Source of the DNA: Pseudonocardia sp. N23
Lineage (GTDB): Bacteria > Actinomycetota > Actinomycetes > Mycobacteriales > Pseudonocardiaceae
Direction of reading: 5' to 3'
Length of the DNA stretch: 64,000 nucleotides
Assembly (NCBI RefSeq): GCF_002583555.1
Contig: NZ_BEGX01000005.1
Location: forward strand, 38,707 to 102,706
Positions within the stretch are counted from its first letter, which is position 1. The number at the start of each line of letters is the position of its first letter. Made by a program: the position numbers and the translations under genes. Shown one piece after another: positions 42,734-52,322 of this stretch. The notes beneath the pieces are model-generated. The model saw nothing but the letters and a program-made list of their open reading frames with translations, was not told the DNA's origin and searched no databases.

Positions 42734-45700
42734 GTGCCGGGCGTGCTGCACGTCCACCGCGCCGAACGCGCCGACACCCTCGCCGACGCGCTCGCCGGGA
42801 TCCTCGCCGAGGTCCCGGCCGACCCGTTCGCCGTCGAGGTCGTCGCGGTGCCCGAGCGCGGCGTCGAGCGCTGGCTCGCCCAGCGCCTGGCGCACCGTCT
42901 CGGCACCCGCGACGGCCGGGGCGACGGGGTGTGCGCCAACGTGCGGTTCCCCTCACCCACCGAGGTGGTCGACGCCGCGGTGTGCGCCGCGACGGGGACC
43001 GACCCGGGCGACGACCCGTGGCGGCCCGCGCGGGCGGTCTGGCCGCTGCTGGAGCTGGTCGACGAGGCTGCGGGCGAGGCCGGGTTCGCGCTGCTGGGGG
43101 CCCACCTGGGCACCGCCGCGGCCGACGGGCACCGCCGTGGCCGGCGCTACGCGCTGGCCCGGCGCCTCGCCGACCTCTACGCCTCGTACGCCGCGCACCG
43201 GCCCGGGATGCTCGCGGCGTGGCTCGCGGGGGTCGACGTCGACGCCCCGGGCGGCACGCCGCTCGCGCCCGACCTGCGCTGGCAGGCCGAGCTGTGGCGC
43301 CGGCTGCGGGCGCACATCGGGGTCCCCGGCCCCGCCGAGCGCGTCGAGGCGGCGTGCGCGGTGCTGCGCGCGGAGCCCGGCCGGACCACGCTGCCGCCGC
43401 GGCTGTCGGTGTTCGGCCCGACGCGGCTCGCCGCGAGCCGGCTCGCGGTGCTCGACGCGCTTGCCGTGCACCGCGACGTCCACCTGTGGATCGCGCACCC
43501 CTCACCGGTGCTGTGGGGAGCGCTCTCGGCCCAGGGCGGCACCGCGCCGCGGCGCGCCGCCGACGACAGCGCCGCCGCCGTCGCCAACCCGCTGCTCGCC
43601 TCGCTGGGCCGCGACGTGCGGGAGCTGCAGCTGCGGCTGCCCGTCGGGGCCGACATCCACCACGACGGTGAGACGCCGCCGCCGACGCTGCTCGGGGCAC
43701 TGCAGCGCAGCCTGCGCGACGACACCGCCCCCGGCGCCGCGCCCGTGGTCCTCGCCCCGGCCGACCGCAGCGTCACCGTGCACGCCTGCCACGGCCCCGA
43801 CCGGCAGGTCGAGGTGCTGCGCGAGGTCGTGCTCGGGCTGCTGGCGGCCGACCCGACGCTGGAGCCGCGCGACGTCGTCGTCATGTGCCCCGACATCGAG
43901 ACGTTCGCGCCGCTGATCTCGGCGACGTTCGGCCTGGCCACCGGCGAGGGCGGCGCCGGAGCGGACGCGGGCCACCCGGGTCACCGGCTGCCGGTCCGGC
44001 TGGCCGACCGGGCGCTGCGCCAGGTCAACCCGCTGCTCGACACGGTCGCGACGCTGCTGGAGCTGGCCGATGCCCGGCTCACCGCCACCCAGGTGCTCGA
44101 CCTCGCGGGTACCGAGCCGGTGCGCCGCCGCTTCCGGTTCGACGACGACGCGCTCGACCGGCTCCGTGAGCTCGTCGTCGGCGCGGGGGTGCGCTGGGGG
44201 CTCGACGCGGAGCACCGCGGCCCGTTCGCGTTGGGCGGTTTCCCGCAGAACACGTGGTCGGCGGGGCTCGACCGGTTGCTGCTGGGCGTCGCGATGGACG
44301 AGGCCGACCGGCAGTTCCTCGACACGGCCCTCCCGCTCGACGACGTCGGCAGCTCCGACGTCGACACCGTCGGCCGGTTCGCCGAGCTGGTCGAACGCCT
44401 CGCCACGGTACTGGCCGGGCTCCGCGGCGAGCGGACGCTGGCCCAGTGGGGCGCCGCCCTCGCCGCCGGCCTCGACGCGCTGACCACGACCACCCCGACC
44501 GACGCGTGGCAGGCCGCGCAGGCGCGGGCCGAGCTGGCCGAGGTCACGGCCTCGGCGGGCCCGCACGCGGGCACGGTCGCGCTGGGCCTGCCCGACGTGC
44601 GCGGCCTGCTCACCGACCGGCTACGCGGGCGCCCGACGCGCGCGAACTTCCGCACCGGCACGCTCACCGTAGCGACGCTGGTGCCGATGCGGTCGGTGCC
44701 GCACCGCGTGGTGTGCCTGCTCGGCCTCGACGACGGCGCCTTCCCCCGGGCGGGCGAGCCCGACGGCGACGACGTGCTGGCCCGCGACCCGCGCGTCGGC
44801 GAGCGCGACCCGCGCAGCGAGGACCGCCAGCTGTTGCTCGACGCGATCGGCGCGGCGACGGAACACCTCGTCGTCGTGCACTCCGGAGCCGACGAGCGCA
44901 CGAACGTCCGCAGGCCGCCGTCGGTGCCCGTCGGTGAGCTGCTCGACGCGCTCGACACGATCGCGGTCGCCCCCGACGGCGGGCGGGCGCGCGACCACGT
45001 CGTGGTCCGTCATCCGTTGCAGCCCTTCGACTCCCTGAACTTCACCGGCGACGCGCTCGGCGGGCCGCGGCCGTTCAGCTTCGACCGGGCGGCGCTCGCC
45101 GGTGCCGTGGCCGCCACGGGCGTCCGCACCCCGCCGCCCCCACTGCTGCCGGGGCCGCTGCCGGCGCCGTCACCGGCCACCGAGGTGGAGCTCGACGACC
45201 TGGTCCGGTTCCTGGAGGGCCCGGCGAAGGCGTTCCTGCGCCAGCGGGTCGGGGTGTCGGTCTTCGCCGCCGACGACGACCCGGACGACGCGCTGCCCGT
45301 CGAGCTCGACCAGCTGCAGCGCTGGCACATCGGGGCGCGGCTGCTGGCCGACCGGCTCGCCGGCCACGACCTCGACGCCTGCCGGGCCGCCGAGTGGCGC
45401 CGCGGGGCGCTCCCGCCCGGCGCACTGGGGCAGCGGATCCTCGGCGACGTGGTGGCCGACGTCGAGCCGCTCGTGGCCGCGACGCTGCCGCTGTGGAGCT
45501 CACCGCCCGAGTCGCTCGACGTCACCGCGACGGTCGCCGGGGTGCGCCTGGTCGGGACGGTCGGCGGGGTGGTGCGCACCGGGTCGGGGCCGGGCGCGAC
45601 GGGCGACGTCGTGACCGCCGGGTTCTCCCGGCTCGGCGCCAAGCACCGGGTCGGGGCGTGGGTGCGGCTGCTCGCACTCACCGCGGCGCGTCCCGACACG

Positions 45701-46117
45701 ACGTGGCGGGCGGTCACGATCGGCCGCGGCTCCGACGGCCCGGAACGCTCGGTGCTCGGCCCCGTGGAGCAGGGCCGGGCCGCGGTGCTGCTGGCCGACC
45801 TGCTCGCCCTGCACCGCGACGGGCTGTGCACGGCGCTGCCGCTGGCGCTGAAGTCGTCCTACGCCTACGCGAACCGCCGCCGGATGCGCAACCGCACGCC
45901 CGACGACGCCGTCGACGCCGCCCGCAGCCAGTGGGCCGGCCGCTACGGGCCCGAACGCGACGACGCCGCGCACACCCTGGTGTGGGGCCCCGGCACCGCG
46001 CTCGACGTCCTGCTCGCCGACCCGGCGCGCAGTGGTGAGGAGCCGACCCGGTTCGGGGAGCTCGCGATGCGGATCTGGACGCCGCTGCTCGCGGCCGAGG
46101 AGATGAGCCTGCCGTGA
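42734..46117 (+). CDS. recC: Exodeoxyribonuclease V subunit RecC
   Basis: Chi-recognition and scaffold subunit of RecBCD, processing DNA double-strand ends. The 1127 residues begin VPGVLHVHRAERADTLADAL, typical of actinobacterial RecC, and contain the inactivated helicase-like domains with CLLGLDDGAFPR near 665. A C-terminal nuclease-like fold without catalytic residues follows. Several GTG codons are possible starts (42719, 42722, 42734, 42743); 42734 has a ggtggtgg stretch at proper distance and keeps the conserved HVHRAER near the start. Its stop overlaps the recB start by 4 bases. Confidence 0.92.
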   Translation: MPGVLHVHRAERADTLADALAGILAEVPADPFAVEVVAVPERGVERWLAQRLAHRLGTRDGRGDGVCANVRFPSPTEVVDAAVCAATGTDPGDDPWRPARAVWPLLELVDEAAGEAGFALLGAHLGTAAADGHRRGRRYALARRLADLYASYAAHRPGMLAAWLAGVDVDAPGGTPLAPDLRWQAELWRRLRAHIGVPGPAERVEAACAVLRAEPGRTTLPPRLSVFGPTRLAASRLAVLDALAVHRDVHLWIAHPSPVLWGALSAQGGTAPRRAADDSAAAVANPLLASLGRDVRELQLRLPVGADIHHDGETPPPTLLGALQRSLRDDTAPGAAPVVLAPADRSVTVHACHGPDRQVEVLREVVLGLLAADPTLEPRDVVVMCPDIETFAPLISATFGLATGEGGAGADAGHPGHRLPVRLADRALRQVNPLLDTVATLLELADARLTATQVLDLAGTEPVRRRFRFDDDALDRLRELVVGAGVRWGLDAEHRGPFALGGFPQNTWSAGLDRLLLGVAMDEADRQFLDTALPLDDVGSSDVDTVGRFAELVERLATVLAGLRGERTLAQWGAALAAGLDALTTTTPTDAWQAAQARAELAEVTASAGPHAGTVALGLPDVRGLLTDRLRGRPTRANFRTGTLTVATLVPMRSVPHRVVCLLGLDDGAFPRAGEPDGDDVLARDPRVGERDPRSEDRQLLLDAIGAATEHLVVVHSGADERTNVRRPPSVPVGELLDALDTIAVAPDGGRARDHVVVRHPLQPFDSLNFTGDALGGPRPFSFDRAALAGAVAATGVRTPPPPLLPGPLPAPSPATEVELDDLVRFLEGPAKAFLRQRVGVSVFAADDDPDDALPVELDQLQRWHIGARLLADRLAGHDLDACRAAEWRRGALPPGALGQRILGDVVADVEPLVAATLPLWSSPPESLDVTATVAGVRLVGTVGGVVRTGSGPGATGDVVTAGFSRLGAKHRVGAWVRLLALTAARPDTTWRAVTIGRGSDGPERSVLGPVEQGRAAVLLADLLALHRDGLCTALPLALKSSYAYANRRRMRNRTPDDAVDAARSQWAGRYGPERDDAAHTLVWGPGTALDVLLADPARSGEEPTRFGELAMRIWTPLLAAEEMSLP

Positions 46118-49100
46118 CCGCCATCGCGACCACCCCGGTCCTGCCGGCGCGGCCGTTCGAGGTGTGCGGGCCGCTGCCCGCCGCCGGCGCGACGACCGTG
46201 CTGGAGGCCAGCGCCGGGACCGGCAAGACGTACACGATCGCCGCCCTCGCGGCCCGCTACGTCGCCGAGGGCGTGGCCACGCTCTCGGAGCTGATGCTGG
46301 TCACGTTCGGCCGTGAGGCCACCCACGAGCTGCGCGAACGCGTCCGGGAGCGGCTCACCGCCACCGAGCGTGCCCTCGCCGACCCGGCCGCGGCCCGCGC
46401 CGCCGCCGACGTCGTGCTCCGCCACCTCGCCACGGGCGACGACGCCGCCGTCGCGGCGCGCCGGGAACGGCTGCGCCTCGCCGTCGCCGAGTTCGACGCG
46501 GCCACGATCGCCACGACGCACCAGTTCTGCCAGCGGATGCTCGCCGGCCTGGGCGTCCTCGGCGACGCCGACCCCGACGCGCTGTTCGTCGAGTCGGTCG
46601 ACGACCTCGTCGAGGAGGTCGTCGACGACTTCTACGTCCGCAAGTACGCCACCACGGGCGCCGACCGGCCCGCGTTCGGCCGCGACGAGGCCCTCGACCT
46701 GGCCCGGGCCGTCGTCGGGGACCCGCAGGCCCGCATCGAACCGGTCGACGCCGACGCCGGATCCGTCGCGGCGACCCGCCGCAGCTTCGCCGAGGCGGTC
46801 CGCCGCGAGGTCGACCGGCGCAGGCGGGCGGCGAAGCTCTTCAGCTACGACGACATGCTCACCCGCCTCGACGCCGCCCTGTCCGACCCGGTCCGCGGCG
46901 AGGCCGCCGCGGCGCGGCTGCGCAGCCGCTACCGCGTGGTGCTCGTCGACGAGTTCCAGGACACCGACCCGGTGCAGTGGCGCATCCTGTCCGCGGCGTT
47001 CCACGGGCACACCACGCTCGTCCTGATCGGCGACCCCAAGCAGGCGATCTACGCGTTCCGCGGCGCCGATGTCGTCAGCTACCTGCAGGCGGCGGCGGGC
47101 GCGGGCGAACGGTTCACCCTCGACACGAACTACCGCAGCGACCGGGCGGTCGTGCGGGCCGTGGAGGCCGTCTTCGACGAGGCCGCACTCGGCGACCGCG
47201 ACATCGTCGTCCACCCGGTCACCGCCGCCGAGCAGGGCCGCACACTGCGCGGGTCGGCCTGCGACGCGCCGCTGCGGGTGCGGATCGTCGGGACCGAGCG
47301 GCTGGGCAGGCTGTTCCACGGCGTGGGCCGGGTCGACGCGGCCCGCCCGCAGGTCGCCGCGGACGTCGCCGCCCAGATCGCCGGGCTGCTGGCCGGCGCC
47401 GCACGGATCGTCCCCGCCGACGGCCGCGAACGCCCCGTCCTGCCCGGCGACGTCGCGGTGCTCGTCCGCACCAACGACCAGGCCGAGCTGGTCAACCGGG
47501 CGCTGCGCGACGCCGGGGTGCCCGCCGTCGTCACGGGGACCCGCAGCGTGTTCGGCACCCCCGTCGCCGCCGACTGGCTGACGCTGCTCGAGGCGCTCGA
47601 GCAGCCCCACAGCGGGCTGCGGCTCCGCGCCGCCGCCCTGACCTGCTTCGCCGGGGTCACGGTCGCCGACCTGTGCGGCGCCGACGCCGACGCCGTCGTC
47701 GAGAGTCTCGGCGACGACCTGCGCGACTGGGCGGGCGCGCTGCGCGGCCGCGGTGTCGCGGCGCTCCTGGAGGCGGTGTCCGAGCGCCGCCGCCTCGCCC
47801 AGCGGTTGCTCGCCCGCACCGACGGCGACCGCACCCTCACCGACCTGCGCCACATCGGCCAGGCCCTGCACCATGCCGCCACCCGGGAGCACCTCGGGCC
47901 GTCCGCGCTGGTGGAATGGCTGCGCCGGCGGATCGGCGAGGCCGGCTCCGACACCGGCGCCGAGCGCAGCCGGCGGCTGGAGTCCGACGCCGACGCCGTC
48001 CAGATCGTCACCGTGCACCGCAGCAAGGGCCAGGAGTACCCGATCGTCGCGGTGCCGTTCGCGTGGGACCGCAACGTGCAGGAACCCAAGCTGGCCCGCC
48101 TGCACGAGGGCGCCGACCAGCAGCGGGTGCTCGACGTCGGCGGCCCGTCGGGGCCACGGTTCCTCGAACGGCAGGGTGTCCACCTCGCCGAGGAGGCCGG
48201 GGAGGACCTGCGGCTGCTCTACGTCGCGCTCACCCGGGCGCGGTCCCAGATCCTCGCCTGGTGGGTCCCTGCGACGACGACGGCGAAGTCGTCGCTGCAC
48301 CGGATGCTCGCCGGCGGCGCCGGGCCGGGTGAGACCCCGCGCGAGACGTGCGCGGTACCACGCGACCCGGGCCCGATGTTCACCGCGCTGGTCGAGCGCG
48401 CAGGTCGCGGCCCCGACGGGGCACCACACGTCGTGGTCGAGCGGGTCGGCGACGACGTGCCCGCCCCGTGGGTCCCGCCCGCGGCGGCGGTCCCGATCCT
48501 CGGCGCGGCGCACTTCGACCGCGAGGTCGACCTCGACTGGCGGCGCACCTCCTACAGCGCGCTCACCGCGGCGGCTCACGACGCCGGGCCGCAGTCCCCC
48601 GCTGTCGTGAGCGAGCCGGAGGAGCCGGGGCTGGCCGACGAGCCGGCGCCCGATCCGCTGTCGTCCGTCGTCGATCCCGTTGCGGCGCGGGCGGTTCCGT
48701 CGCCGATGGCCGACCTGCCGATGGGCACGGCGTTCGGCACGCTCGTGCACTCGGTGTTCGAGGCCGCCGACACCTCCGTCCCCGACCTGCGTGCCGAGCT
48801 GGCCGCCCGCGCCCGCGTCGAGCTGGCGCGCCGGCCCGCCGCGGTCGACCCCGACGAGCTGGCCGCCGCCCTCGTCCCGGTGGCCCGCACCCCGCTCGGG
48901 CCGCTCGTCGGCGGTGCCACGCTGGCCGACGTCGCCCCTGCCGACCGGCTCAGCGAGCTCGACTTCGAGCTCCCCCTCGCCGGCGGCGACCGGCCGGGCC
49001 CCTCCCCCGTCCTCGCCGACGTCGCCCGGCTGCTGCGCGCGCACCTGCCCGCCGACGACCCGCTTGCCGGCTACCCCGACCACCTCGACGCGCCGCTGCT

Positions 49101-49521
49101 GGCCGACCAGCCGCTGCGCGGCTACCTCACCGGCAGCATCGACGCGGTGCTGCGCGTCGGGGGCCGCTACGTGATCGTCGACTACAAGACGAACTGGCTC
49201 GGCCCGGTCGGGCCCGAGGGGCACGTGCCGCTGACCTCGGCGCACTACGGCCCCGCGGCGCTCACGAACGCCATGACGGCGGCGCACTACCCGCTGCAGG
49301 CCCTGCTCTACGCGGTGGCGCTGCATCGCTACCTGCGCTGGCGGCTGCCCGGCTACGACCCGGCCACCCACCTCGGTGGTGCGCTCTACCTGTTCCTGCG
49401 CGGGATGTGCGGGCCCGGCACCCCGGCGGTCGACGGCGTCCCGGCCGGGGTGTTCTCGTGGGCGCCGCCGCCCGCGCTGGTCACCGACCTGTCCCGGCTG
49501 CTCGACGAGGGAACCGCATGA
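46114..49521 (+). CDS. recB: Exodeoxyribonuclease V subunit RecB (helicase-nuclease)
   Basis: 3'-5' helicase and nuclease subunit of RecBCD, 1135 residues. UvrD-like motifs: Walker A EASAGTGKT (31-39), DEFQDTD near 279, GDPKQAIYAFRGAD near 305, TVHRSKGQEYPIV near 630, and YVALTRAR. The C-terminal nuclease shows D1010 in GSIDAVL and D1023/K1025 in IVDYKTN, so nuclease activity is probably intact. The GTG overlaps the recC stop by 4 bases, and the recD ATG overlaps the recB stop by 4 bases. The gene order recC-recB-recD in one operon is the common actinobacterial arrangement. Confidence 0.96.
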   Translation: MTAIATTPVLPARPFEVCGPLPAAGATTVLEASAGTGKTYTIAALAARYVAEGVATLSELMLVTFGREATHELRERVRERLTATERALADPAAARAAADVVLRHLATGDDAAVAARRERLRLAVAEFDAATIATTHQFCQRMLAGLGVLGDADPDALFVESVDDLVEEVVDDFYVRKYATTGADRPAFGRDEALDLARAVVGDPQARIEPVDADAGSVAATRRSFAEAVRREVDRRRRAAKLFSYDDMLTRLDAALSDPVRGEAAAARLRSRYRVVLVDEFQDTDPVQWRILSAAFHGHTTLVLIGDPKQAIYAFRGADVVSYLQAAAGAGERFTLDTNYRSDRAVVRAVEAVFDEAALGDRDIVVHPVTAAEQGRTLRGSACDAPLRVRIVGTERLGRLFHGVGRVDAARPQVAADVAAQIAGLLAGAARIVPADGRERPVLPGDVAVLVRTNDQAELVNRALRDAGVPAVVTGTRSVFGTPVAADWLTLLEALEQPHSGLRLRAAALTCFAGVTVADLCGADADAVVESLGDDLRDWAGALRGRGVAALLEAVSERRRLAQRLLARTDGDRTLTDLRHIGQALHHAATREHLGPSALVEWLRRRIGEAGSDTGAERSRRLESDADAVQIVTVHRSKGQEYPIVAVPFAWDRNVQEPKLARLHEGADQQRVLDVGGPSGPRFLERQGVHLAEEAGEDLRLLYVALTRARSQILAWWVPATTTAKSSLHRMLAGGAGPGETPRETCAVPRDPGPMFTALVERAGRGPDGAPHVVVERVGDDVPAPWVPPAAAVPILGAAHFDREVDLDWRRTSYSALTAAAHDAGPQSPAVVSEPEEPGLADEPAPDPLSSVVDPVAARAVPSPMADLPMGTAFGTLVHSVFEAADTSVPDLRAELAARARVELARRPAAVDPDELAAALVPVARTPLGPLVGGATLADVAPADRLSELDFELPLAGGDRPGPSPVLADVARLLRAHLPADDPLAGYPDHLDAPLLADQPLRGYLTGSIDAVLRVGGRYVIVDYKTNWLGPVGPEGHVPLTSAHYGPAALTNAMTAAHYPLQALLYAVALHRYLRWRLPGYDPATHLGGALYLFLRGMCGPGTPAVDGVPAGVFSWAPPPALVTDLSRLLDEGTA

Positions 49522-51410
49522 CCGCTCCGACCCGCGTCCCGGACACCGACCCCCACGACCCCCGGTTCGCCCGTGGCGCCGGCGGGCTGCTCGCCGCGTT
49601 CAACTCCGCAGGTGTGCTCGCGGCGGCCGACGTACACGTCGCCACCCGGCTCGGCCGCCTCGGCCGGGAGACCGACGAGACGGTGCTGCTCGCCGCCGCC
49701 CTGGCCGTGCGGGCGGTGCGGCACGGGTCGGTGTGCGTCGACCTCGACGAGGTCGGCACCACGGTGCTCGGCGAGGGTGACGAGCTCGTCGACGTCTCGA
49801 CCCTGCCGTGGCCCGATCCGCCCGCGTGGCGTGCCGCGTGCCTCGCGAGCCCGCTGGTGTCGGCCGATCCGGCCGAGGGCGTCGCACCCCTGCGGATGCC
49901 GGCCGGGCTGCTCTACCTCGACCGGTACTGGCGCCAGGAGGAGGAGGTCCGCACCGAGCTGCGCGACCGCGCCACCGCGGCGCCGCCGCGGGTCGACGTC
50001 GACCGTCTCCGGGCCGGGCTCGGCCGGCTGTTCGACACCGCCGCCGACGCCGCCGGGTCCGACCGGCAGCTGCTCGCCGCCGCCGTCGCCTCGTTGCGCC
50101 GGGTCACCGTCCTCGCGGGTGGGCCCGGCACGGGCAAGACAACGACCGTCGCCCGGCTCCTCGCCCTGCTGCGCGACCAGCCCGGCCCCCCGCCGCGCAT
50201 CGCGCTCGCCGCTCCCACCGGCAAGGCCGCCGCCCGGCTCGCCGAGGCCGTCCGCGAACAGGTCCGCCACCTTCCCGACGCCGACCGCGAACGGCTCGGT
50301 GACCTCCCCGCCTCGACGCTGCACCGCCTGCTCGGCTTCCGGCCCGGCCACTCCAACCGGTTCCACCACGACCGCACCAACCGGCTGCCGCACGACGTCG
50401 TCGTCGTCGACGAGACGTCGATGGTGTCGCTGACGATGATGGCCAGGCTCCTGGAGGCCGTCAGGCCCGACGCCAGGCTCGTGCTGGTCGGCGACCCGGA
50501 CCAGCTGGCGTCGGTCGAGGCCGGCGCGGTGCTGGGCGACCTCGCCCGGGCCCCCGGCGCCGGTGAGCCCGCCCTCGACGCGACGCTGCGGTCGCTCGGC
50601 GCGCTCGCACCGGACGACGCCCCGATCGTCCACGGTGTCGTCACACTCGACCGGACGTGGCGGTTCGGCACGGAGATCGCCGCGCTCGCCCGCGCCATCC
50701 GCGACGGCGACGCCGACGCCGCCGTCGCCGCGCTGCGTTCCGGCGAGGGGGGCGCCGTCGAGTTCGTCGAGGCACCGACGCTGGAGCTGCGCGACCCGCC
50801 GGGCCTCGACGCCGTGCGCGCCGAGGTCGTCGCGGCCAACGCCACGCTCGTCGAGCACGCCCGCGCAGGCGACGTCGAGAAGGCGCTGGAGGCACTCGAC
50901 CGCCACCGGCTGCTGTGCGCGCACCGCCGCGGCCCCTACGGCGTGACCCGGTGGGGATGGGAGGTCGAACGCTGGCTCGCCGACGCCGGGGTCGGCCCGG
51001 GCGCGGACGACGGCGAGTGGTTCCCGGGCCGCGCGGTGCTGGTCACCACCAACGACTACGACCTGAACCTCTACAACGGCGACACCGGCGTCCTGGTCCG
51101 CGAGGACGGCCGGACGCGGGCGGTGTTCGGTCGCGGCGGGGCGCCGCTGCGGGTGGCCACGGCCCGGCTCTCGCAGCCGCAGAGCGTCCACGCGATGACG
51201 GTCCACCGCGCCCAGGGAAGCCAGTTCTCCCAGGTCACCGTGGTGCTGCCGCCGCCGGAGTCGCCGCTGCTCACCCGCGAGCTGCTCTACACGGCGGTCA
51301 CCCGTGCCATCGAGCGGGTGCGCGTCGTCGGGTCGGAGGCGGCCGTGCGTGCCGCGGTCGCCCGTCCCGTCGGCCGGGCCTCGGGCCTGCGCGACCGCCT
51401 CGGTACCTGA
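49518..51410 (+). CDS. recD: Exodeoxyribonuclease V subunit RecD
   Basis: 5'-3' SF1B helicase subunit, 630 residues. An N-terminal domain (1-170) packs against RecC. The helicase core starts with Walker A GGPGTGKTTT near 200-209, followed by APTGKAAARLAEAV, the Walker B VVVDETSMVSL, VLVGDPDQLASVEAGAVL, and the C-terminal TVHRAQGSQF and YTAVTRA motifs. The ATG at 49518 overlaps the recB stop by 4 bases. It ends the operon; a region of palindromic repeats follows. Confidence 0.95.
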   Translation: MTAPTRVPDTDPHDPRFARGAGGLLAAFNSAGVLAAADVHVATRLGRLGRETDETVLLAAALAVRAVRHGSVCVDLDEVGTTVLGEGDELVDVSTLPWPDPPAWRAACLASPLVSADPAEGVAPLRMPAGLLYLDRYWRQEEEVRTELRDRATAAPPRVDVDRLRAGLGRLFDTAADAAGSDRQLLAAAVASLRRVTVLAGGPGTGKTTTVARLLALLRDQPGPPPRIALAAPTGKAAARLAEAVREQVRHLPDADRERLGDLPASTLHRLLGFRPGHSNRFHHDRTNRLPHDVVVVDETSMVSLTMMARLLEAVRPDARLVLVGDPDQLASVEAGAVLGDLARAPGAGEPALDATLRSLGALAPDDAPIVHGVVTLDRTWRFGTEIAALARAIRDGDADAAVAALRSGEGGAVEFVEAPTLELRDPPGLDAVRAEVVAANATLVEHARAGDVEKALEALDRHRLLCAHRRGPYGVTRWGWEVERWLADAGVGPGADDGEWFPGRAVLVTTNDYDLNLYNGDTGVLVREDGRTRAVFGRGGAPLRVATARLSQPQSVHAMTVHRAQGSQFSQVTVVLPPPESPLLTRELLYTAVTRAIERVRVVGSEAAVRAAVARPVGRASGLRDRLGT

Positions 51411-51473
51411 CCCTCGCGACCGGACCGACCCACCCCGGCGCCGAACTCGACACCACCCCGACACTGCCACCAG

Positions 51474-51519
51474 ACTGGTTCGATCATGGTCGGAACCATT
51501 CTGAGGCCGAACTCGGCGG
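51474..51519 (+). repeat. Dispersed palindromic repeat, copy A
   Basis: A 46-base element whose first 20 bases (actggttcgatcatggtcgg) are an exact inverted copy of 52217-52236. The second half ends in ggccgaactcggcgg. Copies A and B agree at about 39 of 46 positions by hand alignment. The core is itself palindromic around gatcatg and could form a hairpin. Confidence 0.75.
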
Positions 51520-51574
51520 TGGGACGGGGCCGACCGCTCGCGCGGCCCCGATCGGCCGGGTCGCCCGGGCGGGT

Positions 51575-51587
51575 GACCATGATCGAA
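51575..51587 (-). repeat. Dispersed palindromic repeat, core only
   Basis: gaccatgatcgaa, an inverted match to the core of the repeat at 51474-51519. The flanks do not match, so it is either a decayed copy or chance similarity. Confidence 0.4.
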
Positions 51588-51644
51588 ATCCCCTCGCGCC
51601 GAGAGGCCGGTCCCTGGCGTCCGCCCCCACGAGAGGGGCTGTGG

Positions 51645-52167
51645 GTGAACGATCTGTTGGCGGCGCCGTACGCAGGTGGCACAGGGGTGGCGCTGCTGGT
51701 GGTGTTGTGGCCGTGGCGCTGGCACGGCGTGCGCGTTCTGCGGCAGGGACACGCGCGGGACGTCACGCCGAGGAGGCAGCGCCGGCCGTCGCGCACCTGC
51801 GGCGGCGACGCTTCTGGTACCCGCCGCCGCTCCCGGCTCCCCGTCGGGGGCAGCGAGCGGGCCCATACCGTCCCGCAGCGTCGCACCGCGCGGACCGGAT
51901 GGGCCGGCGGCGTTCGCGGCGGTCCTGTTCGCCGGGCGCAGCTCGTTCTGCGCCGGGCTCTTCTGCGCCGCGCTGGTCGCGTGGATGAGCTACGCGCAGG
52001 TCCCCGGGCACCGGTCCACGATGTACCGCGCCACCTTCCTGGCCCGGCCGTTCGAGCGGTTCGCCGACCGGCCGAACGCCGCCACCGCGGCGATGATCAC
52101 CCGCAGTGACGCGAGCATGTGTGAGGACGACGCACAGGGCGCGCGTCAGGGACGACGCGCCCCGTGA
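51645..52167 (+). pseudogene. Frameshifted small membrane-protein gene
   Basis: A GTG at 51645 after gagagggg opens a frame reading VNDLLAAPYAGGTGVALLVVLWPWRWHG up to about 51755. A second frame reads AHLRRRRFWYPPPLPAP (about 51785-51880). A third reads AAFAAVLFAGRSSFCAGLF and continues with strong GC3 bias to the TGA at 52165-52167. The three pieces together look like one small membrane protein broken by two frame changes, either real decay or sequencing errors. The first and third pieces contain hydrophobic segments. No family is recognised. Copies of a palindromic repeat lie on both sides. Confidence 0.4.
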
Positions 52168-52190
52168 GCATCCTGATCGGCGACGCGGTC

Positions 52191-52236
52191 CCGCCGGGTT
52201 CGGCCCGAGACGGCTCCCGACCATGATCGAACCAGT
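52191..52236 (-). repeat. Dispersed palindromic repeat, copy B
   Basis: Inverted copy of the 51474-51519 element, with the perfect 20-base match at 52217-52236. Together they bracket a 760-base segment with a frameshifted ORF. The element lies about 87 bases upstream of the response-regulator start. Confidence 0.75.
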
Positions 52237-52322
52237 CTCCTGCCGAGCACGGCGGGGGGTGTGAGCGGCCCGGCCGGGCTGCGTCCGTCCGGGGGCTGGA
52301 CGAACCAGGCAGACTCGATGTC

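Noticed and set aside
45943..49371. Long open frame opposite recB (1142 codons)
   Set aside because: It lies antisense to recB, is rich in Arg/Gly/Asp with no domain pattern, and mirrors the GC3 bias of the sense strand.
51474..52236. Insertion sequence with terminal inverted repeats
   Set aside because: The 20-base inverted repeats are exact, but no transposase-like product or target-site duplication is seen, and a further copy occurs alone at 55812; treated as a dispersed repeat family.
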